From the NCBI GenBank assembly GCA_963556145.1, contig OY744464.1:3348001-3412000 (forward strand): 64,000 bases of DNA, given 5' to 3'. How positions within the stretch are numbered: position 1 is the stretch's first letter; every line of letters starts with the position of its first letter. The position numbers were made by a program, and so were the translations under genes. Below the pieces are notes generated by a model. It made no database searches. It had not been told where the DNA came from and saw only the letters and a list, made by a program, of their open reading frames with translations. This document shows, in pieces, positions 56,493-64,000 of the stretch. This DNA is from Hygrocybe punicea. Its lineage: Eukaryota > Basidiomycota > Agaricomycetes > Agaricales > Hygrophoraceae.

Positions 56493-57297
56493 TGTAGTGG
56501 CGAGGTCGGGGTGGCTGTGGAATAATAATCCTAAGCCTGTGGGGTCAGCGTAGAAGTGACTAGGAATAGTCTAACAAGCTTCAGTAAGATAATAGGATAT
56601 AAAAAGTAAGAAGCCGCCGAGTAAACTATTGAAATCTATCGAGACCGATCGAAGCCGACGAAGCCGACGAAGTCGGGTACGGCGGGTCGGGTGTCGGGTG
56701 ACGAGAAACGTAGAGATAAAGGCGGTAGAACGACGGGGAGGGCGTCGAGGAATCCGACGAGCAATGTGTGCGATGGAATTTACTGAGAGACTTAATTCTC
56801 AGAGAGAGGAAATGGGGGAACTGGTTTCTTTATTTGAGACGGCGCTTGGGCACCGTTTTTATACTACAAAGTTCTGTACCTAGATTCGGACGAGAGTCCT
56901 CGGCCGATGAGAGGAAACAAAGGAGAATAAAAATGGGGAAGTAGGAAGAGCGTTGCGAGGCGACGATGACAGGGAAAATGGGTGGAAGATATGAAAAACC
57001 GCAAAAGATGCAAAATACTTTACTATATCCCCATAAGGGAGACGCTAGGCGTGAATAAGGCAAGTCCGATGTCGGGATCCCAGTCCGATGAGATCTATCT
57101 TTGATATTTGAAGTTCCGCGAGTTTAGGAGATAGACCGACCAGGTACGTGAGCGGCCATGCTAGTCGGTATGCATCGGGTTGCGTCGGGTTGCGTCGGGT
57201 TGCGTCGGGTTCGAACGTAGATTGCTAGAGACGTCGGGTTCGAGCGGATTCGCTAGATATCGATGTTACGGCCTCAGAGGGTCAAGGACCCTCTACA
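56493..57297. mobile_element. solo-LTR-like insertion 1 (805 bp)
   Basis: Begins TGTAGTGGCGAGGTCGGGG and ends CAAGGACCCTCTACA (TG...CA, TGTAG/CTACA inverted), interrupting the hAT-like element. CCGC lies directly on both sides (56489-56492 and 57298-57301), a likely 4-bp duplication. It contains a threefold 10-bp tandem GTTGCGTCGG (57178-57210) and no coding frame. Confidence 0.68.
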
Positions 57298-57530
57298 CCG
57301 CCCTGAACCATTCAGATTTTTTTTCCAGGGCCTGAACCGAGTTCATGAACAGTTCAGACATTCAATTTTAGTATTATCACACAATCTACATGTAAAAAAT
57401 TCACAATTTATTATTCTATATATTTTAACTATCCTAGAAACTCAACATATTATTATAAACACGCTGGTATGTGTTTTTGTGGGTTTACCCATGGGTATCA
57501 CTTGGCGCTGGTGAGGCGCCCACTTCCCTG

Positions 57531-57588
57531 TAACCTTGTGAACATAGCCCCGATGTTAATTGATGCCGGGCTGCATGTTCATGAGGTG
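57531..57588. repeat. internal palindrome, copy 3
   Basis: Same family as the two copies in the first hAT-like element, in reverse orientation: AACCTTGTGAACATAGCCC, core TTAATTGATGCCGGG, CTGCATGTTCATGAGGTG. Confidence 0.72.
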
Positions 57589-57764
57589 TTCGCTAGGGGT
57601 GGGGACCTAGACCTTGGTGGTGATCCCACGACTTCACTGGTCATCATTTTCTGAGTAGTTAGAACTAGAACATAAATCAAATTAATTTGGAGCATACCTA
57701 GTGCAGCGGGGGTGGCTCCCACTGCTCCCCTCGCTGCCATCATGATCTGTTATTCGAGTTGTTG

Positions 57765-57925
57765 TGCTGTTGGGGTTGCTGTTGCCATTGGTGTTGGTGT
57801 TTGCATTGGCGTGGCGTTGCATTGGCATTGGCATTGGCATTGGCATTGGCGTTGGCGTTGGCGTGGGTGTGGGCATTGGTGTTGGTGTTAGCGTGGGTGT
57901 GGGTGTGGGTGTCGTTGGGCTGGTG
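57765..57925. repeat. microsatellite-like GGCATT / GTGGGT block
   Basis: Runs of GCATTG, then GCGTTG, GTGTTG and GTGGGT hexamers. The resulting open frames on both strands (Gly/Val/Ile or Met/Pro/Thr repeats) are by-products of the repeat. Confidence 0.8.
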
Positions 57926-58110
57926 GGGATGGTAGTGTTAGTTGTTACTGATTAATAAATAAACACTTACGATTGGCAGCGGGGTTGGGTGCACCAACCC
58001 CACCGCTCTCTTTCTCTCATTTGGGGGCGGTTCGTGGATGGCGACGCAGCGCTATGGTGGTGCTAGGCAAATGCACGGATTGGGCGGATCAGCGCGGATC
58101 ACGGATACGG

Positions 58111-58210
58111 NNNNNNNNNNNNNNNNNNNNNNNNNNNNNNNNNNNNNNNNNNNNNNNNNNNNNNNNNNNNNNNNNNNNNNNNNNNNNNNNNNNNNNNNNN
58201 NNNNNNNNNN
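58111..58210. other. assembly gap (100 N)
   Basis: Exactly 100 undetermined bases, bounded by ACGGATACGG on the left and a G-rich stretch on the right. The gap size is probably nominal. Confidence 0.99.
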
Positions 58211-58379
58211 GGGGAGAAGGGCAGCGGGGGGGCAGTGCACCCACCTCCCATTGCAGTAGGTATGTTTTTTTTTTTGTTTTTTTTCTTAGCTACTAATTAC
58301 ACAAACGATGACGATGGCAGTACCAACAACACAAACACCACACACCTGATGAGGACGACAGGCGGCGAGGACGAGGGTG

Positions 58380-58560
58380 ACAACAGCGGCCACCACGACA
58401 ACAACGACAACCTACATCCCTCCAAATAGGACAACAACAACAACAACAACATCAACAACGACCACCATGACCACCACAGTGACCACGACCACGACCACTA
58501 GCACAACCACTAGCACGACCATGACCATGACCATGACCGTGACCACGACGAAGGCCATGG
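58380..58560. repeat. CAA/CCA/GAC trinucleotide-rich low complexity
   Basis: A dense run of ACA, ACC and GAC triplets (caacaacaacaacaac..., gaccacgaccacgacc...). A poly-T/GTAG...TTAG intron-like segment precedes it at 58256-58292. Confidence 0.8.
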
Positions 58561-58578
58561 CCATCCCACCACCAACAT

Positions 58579-58637
58579 ACCTCGCGGATGTGCACCGTCA
58601 CGTCAATCGACGTTGGCGCTGCAACCGCGAGGTAACC
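58579..58637. repeat. internal palindrome, copy 4
   Basis: ACCTCGCGGATGTGCACCG, core CGTCAATCGACGTTGGCG, CTGCAACCGCGAGGTAAC. More diverged arms, but the same core and outer ACCTCGCG/CGCGAGGT. Confidence 0.7.
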
Positions 58638-58931
58638 AGGAGGATGGTTGCGGCCAACCCACCCCCCGCATCGCGTTCGCGTTGAGACCGGGACAACGGG
58701 GAGCCCAAATATGTCATCTCGCTGCCTTTTGCCCCAAACCCCACCCCCACTTGGTCAACACCTACGGCACCCGTTTCCCATCCATTTTCGAGCACCCCCA
58801 ACTCACTTGCACACCACCACGATGACCGGCCATCACCGCTGCCTCGGCCACCACGCGGCCGACCTCCCATTGCATCACGACATGTCTGCATTGTGCCCCA
58901 AGCATGGTGCAGACCTGTCCTTGGCCTCAGT

Positions 58932-58990
58932 TACCTCTCACGAGCACGCCGCAATGTCAATTGACGTTGGCGTGGCGAACGCGAGGTAAA
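58932..58990. repeat. internal palindrome, copy 5
   Basis: ACCTCTCACGAGCACGCCG, core TGTCAATTGACGTTGGCG, TGGCGAACGCGAGGTAA. Followed at once by a GATACG-rich hairpin (58993-59052). Confidence 0.7.
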
Positions 58991-59558
58991 TACCGTATCA
59001 TATCCGTATCCGTGGCTCGGGTACAGATATTGATGGATACGGATACGGATACCAAATTCGGCACCTGCAGATGATCCATGCAGTTGCCTAGGTGGTGCTG
59101 GTGCTGGTGTTGGTGCTGCCGCTACCGCCACCTCCGATGCTGGTGCTCGTGCTTGCATTGTGCATGGTCGTGGTCATCGTGGTCGTTGTCGTCCATCTGG
59201 TGGCTGCCGACTTGGTGGTGGTTGGTAGAAGAGCCTACAAAAGTATTAGTGAATGAGTTACAAATGATAATGAAAGTAGAACTTACCTATTTGCCTCAAA
59301 CACAAGTGTTCAAGGCTTTTCAGAGTGGTGGTTGCTGGTGGCTGAGAATAAAGTTTAGTGACTAAATGGAAATTTGCTGAATCGGCATGTGAGTAAAACT
59401 TTCGTTTGGAGTGCAAAATACATACCTGCAGACATCGGTTTGGTGGTTCTGAACTGCTCATGAACCGTTTAGACAACCCTGGGGTTGCCTGAACCCTGAA
59501 CCGGACCCGGGGTTCAGTTCAGCCCAAGGTCCTGGACTGAACCAAACTTCTGGTTCGG

Positions 59559-60149
59559 TGTAGAGGCTCCAGATCGTGTGGATCCATATCCCCTTCATAT
59601 CCCACTCCGTTCCTGTCCATTCCCATTCCCGTATCATCGATTCCGTTTGATTCCGCTCATTCCTATCGATTCCGCTCTGGATTCTGCCTCCGGAATCGTT
59701 CCTACTCAAGATGCAATGTCCCTAACGACCCAGAATCAGTACATTTATAGTTATATATCATGTATCTTCGTTTCCCATCTCCTAGTACATAGCACTCTTC
59801 CTATCCTCCACTCCACTCCACCCCTATCATTTACAGCCTTCGCTTGTAGTACTTAGTTACTACAGCACAGGATCCCTCTCAGTAGTATAAAAGTAGCACA
59901 TTTATACTACAAACAATATAGAAAAATACCGATACCCAGAGTCCCATATAGAATCCTCTTATCGTCCCATCTCATATATACTTGCCTTCGTCCTTTCCCC
60001 CATACTCTCCCTCTGAGTCCGGAACCCCTGGATTCGGGTTGGATTGACTAGACCTTTCTAAAAGAAACTAAATTCCTCTGATCACTTTCTAGCTGATCAC
60101 CACTTTCATAGATTCCCATTCCGGGTCTACAACAGAACTCGCCGTCACA
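59559..60149. mobile_element. solo-LTR-like insertion 2 (591 bp)
   Basis: It interrupts the hAT-like terminal region: GGTTCGG before it and TCGGTTCGGAG after it rejoin to the sequence seen uninterrupted at 54620-54640 (in reverse). Ends TGTAGAGGCTCC and CGCCGTCACA; TCGG flanks on both sides (59555-59558 and 60150-60153). No coding frame; a TATAAAAG-like motif lies at 59887-59894. Confidence 0.62.
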
Positions 60150-60207
60150 TCGGTTCGGAGTTCGAACCAGGTTCAGATTGGTTTTGAATCGAACTTTGGC
60201 AGCACTA

Positions 60208-61042
60208 AGATAAAGAGGTAATAAAAGATGAAAACATTGCAAAGGTGCAAACGGGACTTGGGACACTCCCAACAATAACGCGATAATGCATGGTAATATG
60301 CACAATTAAATAAACAAACACGAAGAGTTGCGAGATAACGTGATATTGCAATGCAGTGATAAACAAGGATCAGAAGGCTCAGCCAGGTGCCCTAGATGAC
60401 AGCGCAATGCATGGTGATGACGTGATGAGATGAAGGTTCTGCGCTATGACTTAGGTCGCAATAGCAGAGAGTACGCAATGAGAAAAGATGCAGATTTGAG
60501 TGGGAATGACTGGATCTTTAAACTTAAGATGCAAACTGGTGGAGAGGGGAGAACTGGGTTCTTCTTTTTTATTTTCTACTACAGGACATTTTTTATACTT
60601 TAGAGGGATAGGGGTTTAAGGGTGGACAAGTGAAATAGAAACGCGGTGAGATATCGCATGAAAGCAACGAAACGGTAATGGAATGGTGAAGGATTTGAAA
60701 TAACGGTGAATATCACATGAAAGTCAGCGAAAGAAGAAGATAAACCGGATGAATTACATTTCTGGTAGACTTGGTGTCCGAACGTGTAGGACGTGTTTAG
60801 CGGTGGTGTTTCAGCATATTGAGACTGGGTTGCTCGGTTAAGATACAGCGAATATGTCAAAGCCATGCATGCATAGATTGGCGTAAGTCGTGCAGGTCAT
60901 GCACGGTGCACTGATATTACGTGGGACGTGGAAGAGTTGTAGGGAAATTAGGATTGACCTTATGAGAGATTCTGTGCCCAAAGGGAGAGACTGTGTATCA
61001 TTGGATTTCGATCAATGGGTTAAATGACAATTGGCTTATGGT
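60208..61042. other. AT-rich repeat-block sequence; start of a decayed Gag-like frame
   Basis: No complete gene. Frequent 'gcgataacgcgatattgcaatgca' type words at 60270-60360. From about 60970 a frame related to the Gag-like fragment downstream is open but contains a stop. Confidence 0.35.
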
Positions 61043-61243
61043 TAGTGTTGCCTAAAACCGGTCGACCAGGAAAAGCTGATCCCGGTCCTGAACTTTTGAT
61101 GCACAACCAGGGGTTTCCTAGGTTCTTATTTTGTAGCTGTGGACCAGGGCTACAAAATAAGAACCTAGGAAACCCCTGGTTGTGCATCAAAAGTTCAGGA
61201 CCGGGATCAGCTTTTCCTGGTCGACCGGTTTTAGGCAACACTA
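61043..61243. mobile_element. foldback hAT-like MITE, copy 2 (201 bp)
   Basis: Same element as the copy at 55090-55290 and the same length, with nearly perfect palindromic arms and a short variable loop. It is flanked by CTTATGGT at 61035-61042 and 61244-61251, an exact 8-bp duplication that differs from the other copy's, so the two inserted independently. Confidence 0.92.
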
Positions 61244-61251
61244 CTTATGGT

Positions 61252-61446
61252 ATAGAGAACAAGACGGACTTAGGACAATATTTCTGGGACTTCCTACGCA
61301 TTTCCAGAGTACTATATGACAACGGCCGTTTATCGGACAAGCAATGGAATGAATATTTTGCCAATGGATTTGACTTGGACCTTCATCAACATGTTGAAGA
61401 GCGACTTCATTATCTTCTTCCCAAGATCTTACTTTTCTCAGTGTAA
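61252..61446 (+). pseudogene. decayed retrotransposon Gag-like fragment, split by a MITE
   Basis: The frame LGQYFWDFLRISRVLYDNGR, LSDKQWNEYFANGFDLDLHQ, HVEERLHYLLP fits the helical 'YY..FL.IS..L...G.LSD...N..F..GF...L...V..RL' pattern of Gypsy-type Gag proteins. It stops with TAA at 61444-61446. The same frame continues upstream of the MITE for about 20 codons with a stop, so the fragment was already decayed. Family assignment is inferred from pattern. Confidence 0.45.
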
Positions 61447-62480
61447 TTGCATGGAGCACAACAACTGTGTAACACATTTAAGACCATGTAGGGATAGAAT
61501 TAGCCTCTAACTACATCCTCCCCAAATTTTGTATTTTATTATGGCCTACATAGAGAGATATCCATGATTCATTGATACCTCCCTGCCAATTTCAGACCCT
61601 TAAAGTGCGACTTTACCAATATTGCTCTGAAAAATCTGAGAATAATTGTGAAACTACTATGTAAAGTATCTATTGTATTTATGATCAGTGCCTGGCACTT
61701 GGTGGTCCCAGAAATCTGTTGTAGCCGAGAAATGACAGGTTCAAAGTAGAGCAGGAGTTTGGACTTCAGTTGATGTGTCAGCCACAATGCACAATTCTGG
61801 GCATTTGCTGGCTGCAACATAGGTCCTGGTCCACCAACAATCAGGCACTTATGTGTACCACAATGAGTACTTATTCAAGTACTCCCTAGATTAATTTCAG
61901 ATTTTTAAGACAAAGTTAGATCATTAAGGGTCCAATTCTGGCGGAGGAATGGAATAAATGGTGAATAGCTCTTGACGCAGGGCCGAATAAAATACAAAAT
62001 TTGACATGAGGGTAGGTATACTATATTTACATCTTTTGAGCATCTGGCTTTGGGTATGCATGCATTGTTGTGCATGCCAGAAGATTCAAAAGCTTCAGCC
62101 ACACATCCATGTTTGGCAACTCGAACCCGTTTGGGCAATCGGCAACTGCCGGTTGGCTTTCACGCGCGAGTTCAAACATCGACTCGTTTTCAACAAGAAC
62201 GCGTCAACGACAGGAGACGGGTGCAGAGACCCGAGGTAATTTCTGATTTTAACTTTTTTGTATTCTTTGCTAATTGTTGACCTTTTGCAGGTACCCCACG
62301 CCAAACACAGGCCAGAACACAACGCGCCAGCAAACAAAACGGAAGCCGACGAAAACGGCCTCCGCGAGGATGGCGGAAACGAGGCAGCGAGGCCGCGAGG
62401 CCGGGCACGAGGATGTGCCAACGGCCAAGACAGAGTGCCGAGACAACCACATCGGCAACGACGAGGACAGAGAAGACGAG
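61447..62480. other. AT-rich spacer and intron-like module
   Basis: No gene is supported from 61447 to about 62090. At 62236-62290 lies an intron-like segment (GAG|gtaatttctg...gctaattgttgacctttt gcag|GTACCCC) between Arg/Thr-rich open sequence, similar in style to the modules in the hAT-like elements. Confidence 0.35.
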
Positions 62481-62695
62481 GACACAGACGGCCAGCCAGG
62501 GGACGACGACTGGGGGGAAGACGGACAGCGACGGGACAACGGGACGACCGACGCCACGACAACAATCCAGTGGACGACGAGGACGACGACGGGGACGACG
62601 ACGGGGACAGGAACGACAGGGACGGGAACGACAGGGATGGGCACGACGGGAACGACGACGACGGGGATGGGAACGACGGGAACGCACATGTATGT
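62480..62695. repeat. GACGACGGGGAC-type low-complexity repeat
   Basis: Purine-rich tandem (gacgacgacggggacgac..., gggacgggaacgacagg...). The long Asp/Gly-rich frame across it and the complementary Ser/Pro frames are repeat by-products. Confidence 0.8.
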
Positions 62696-62784
62696 ACACA
62701 CCACTCTTCCTGCCACCCCTCGTCCCTCTGCCTCTCCCACTCCCACTCCCTGCTGCCCCTCCCTCCTCCCTTCCATCCTGCCCT

Positions 62785-62880
62785 TCTCCCACTCCCACTG
62801 CCTTCTCCCACTCCCCCTCCTTCTCCCACTCCCCCTCCTTCTCCCACTCCCCCTCCTTCTCCCACTCCACGCCAACAGCC
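62785..62880. repeat. CCT-rich tandem repeat (18-bp unit)
   Basis: The unit CTCCCACTCCCCCTCCTT repeats at least four times. It is followed by CACCCA hexamers to about 62905. Confidence 0.85.
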
Positions 62881-62999
62881 TTCCCCCACACCCACACCCA
62901 CACCCACTTCCAGTCCCAGTCCCGGTCCAGTCCCACTCACACCTACCTTCCATGCCCCCATCCCCTGTATTATTTAATTATGTATTTGAATAAAATAAT

Positions 63000-63375
63000 A
63001 ATTAAATTGATATCTCCATTGAGTGTATGTGTACTGATTCCAATTGAGATTTGAGTAATATTAAATAAAAAAGGCACAAAATTCCAAGTGGGGTAATTTC
63101 TGATTGTGGTATAAATTTTGTTTGGGAATAAGTAGCTAATGTGAGAGATAAAGCTAAGAATGAGATATTGTGCATTTTCAAAATGAGAATGTTGTAATTT
63201 TGGTATTACCTGTGCTTTGAATTATTGCATTTCAAATTATATTACATTTGTGTGATGAACATACTGACACAGTTTCTTTACCTGATATTGCAGTTTCTGA
63301 GTAACTGTTGGCTGGAGCTGTTGTGAGCTCTGTCAATGTTGTCAACATTGAGAGTGTTGTGTGGCTCAATCCTGT
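63000..63375. other. AT-rich spacer; nothing recognised
   Basis: AT-rich sequence with no open frame of note, ending at the first unit of the minisatellite. Confidence 0.5.
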
Positions 63376-63390
63376 GGACCAACATGGACC

Positions 63391-64000
63391 CACATTACAG
63401 CAAGAGCTGGACCCTGGTTGACCCAAACCTGCAGCTAGAGCTGGGCCTGTGCCAATGGCAGTGCTGCAGCAAGAGCTGGACTGGTGTCAACCTACCCTGC
63501 GGCAAGTGCTGGTCCCAGGTCAACCCAGTGCTACAGCAAGTGCTGGACCCTGGTCGACTGGATCCTGCAGCAAGAGCTGGTCCCAGGTCAACAAAGTGCT
63601 ACAGCAAGTGCTGGACCCCGGTCGACTGGATCCTGCAGCAAGAGCTGGTCCCAGGTCAACAAAGTGCTACAGCAAGTGCTGGACCCCGGTCGACTGGATC
63701 CTGCAGCAAGTGCTGGTCCCCAGTCAACCTACCATGCAGCAAGAGCTGGACCTGGGTCAACCCAGTGCTGCAGCAAGAGCTGGACCCTGGTCAACCCAGT
63801 GGTGCAGCAAGAGCTGGACCCCGGTCAACCGGATCCTGCAGCAAGTGCTGGTCCCCGGTCAACCCAGCGGTGCAGCAAGAGCTGGACCCTGGTCAACCTA
63901 CCCTGTAGCAAATGCTGGTCCCAGGTCAACCCCATGCTACTGCAGGTGCTAGACTCTGGTTGACCGGATCCTGCAGCAAGTGCTGGACCCTGGTCAACCC
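63391..64000 (+). repeat. minisatellite with about 34-bp units, continues past the window
   Basis: About 18 imperfect units of CTGCAGCAAGAGCTGGACCC plus GGTCAACCCAGTG, with GCAAGAGC/GCAAGTGC, CCCTGG/CCCAGG/CCCCGG and CAACC/CGACTGG variants. A 68-bp higher-order dimer repeats nearly unchanged at 63527-63594, 63595-63662 and 63663-63730. Because 34 is not a multiple of three, the frame shifts each unit, and all three plus-strand frames stay open over about 570 bp with the same three peptide words (QQELDPGQP, ARAGPRST, CSKSWTLVN). Confidence 0.9.

Larger units (their letters stand above)
56386..60207 (-). mobile_element. second hAT-like element, inverted relative to the first and nested with other insertions
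   Basis: The left end TAGTGCTACCAAAGTTCAG (56386) matches the reverse of the first element's right end; the right end (60190-60207, GAACTTTGGCAGCACTA) matches the reverse of its left end. 59078-59558 is an inverted copy of 54650-55080, including the two intron-like segments. Flanks differ (GTCAATCC left, AGATAAAG right), so no target duplication is seen; the two ends may come from different insertions or a rearrangement. It holds two solo-LTR-like insertions, low-complexity blocks, three internal palindromes and an assembly gap. No transposase is visible. Confidence 0.7.

Noticed and set aside
57178..57235. tRNA B-box-like GGGTTCGAACG within the first solo LTR
   Set aside because: No A box, no acceptor stem and no cloverleaf could be formed around it.
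60048..60305. Minus-strand frame with a hydrophobic start
   Set aside because: It runs across the hAT-like terminus and the end of a solo LTR, so it is a chance frame over mobile-element junctions.
62190..63054. Long open frames on both strands (Asp/Gly-rich, Ser/Pro-rich, Gly/Glu/Val-rich)
   Set aside because: They arise from GAC and CCT simple repeats; several start without ATG and none has a recognisable domain.
1..64000. CRISPR array or prokaryotic operon
   Set aside because: No regularly spaced direct repeats with unique spacers; the minisatellite units are contiguous, and gene structure is clearly eukaryotic.

Overview
This window reads as basidiomycete (Agaricomycete-type) nuclear DNA. 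Genes are dense and on both strands, almost all are split by many introns of about 40-100 bp with GT(R)NGT donors and CT(R)A(C/T) branch points, and the proteins match fungal families: a CCDC90/Fmp32 protein, a Kcs1-type inositol hexakisphosphate kinase, an Fkh-type FHA+forkhead factor, Rat1 with a zinc knuckle, a fungal EDEM with a PA domain, and an Atg10-like E2. Coding coordinates below span start to stop with introns included. Splice sites were called by eye from consensus and frame continuity.

Positions 1-49,286 are gene-rich. In order: 3' part of a BBE-type FAD oxidoreductase; a conserved basidiomycete protein; a small six-exon unknown; two minus-strand unknowns; mitochondrial uS11m and QCR9; an IP6 kinase; an unknown with a TFIIS-N-like region; an FHA/forkhead factor; MTFP1; eIF2B-delta; RAT1; a repeat-containing conserved protein; FMP32; PYM; GPN3; a small Ser/His-rich protein; a SLIP-GC-like GTPase; an acidic unknown; a TA-flanked MITE; acetoacetyl-CoA thiolase; ATG10; ribosomal eS1; adenine phosphoribosyltransferase; EDEM-type GH47; a ZNRD2/SSSCA1-like zinc protein; and an intronless PI-PLC-like phosphodiesterase. 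Most are housekeeping functions in translation, mitochondria, RNA decay, autophagy and ER quality control. Seven gene pairs are head to head with 94-160 bp between start codons, which points to shared bidirectional promoters.

Positions about 49,300-64,000 are a sharply different repeat block with almost no convincing host genes. It holds a truncated Copia element with a half-tRNA-type primer binding site; unassigned open frames; a C-rich degenerate repeat; a 1.49-kb non-autonomous hAT-like element with an exact 8-bp target duplication; a second, inverted relative of it that was itself hit by two solo-LTR-like insertions and holds a 100-N assembly gap; two 201-bp near-perfect foldback hAT-like MITEs, each with its own exact 8-bp duplication; a family of about 60-bp palindromes inside the hAT-like elements; a decayed Gag-like fragment; low-complexity GAC and CCT blocks; and a 34-bp-type minisatellite running off the end of the window.

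The most unusual material is the repeat block: nested elements whose insertion order can be read from target duplications, spliceable intron-like modules carried by non-coding elements, and a recurring internal palindrome whose function is not evident from the sequence.
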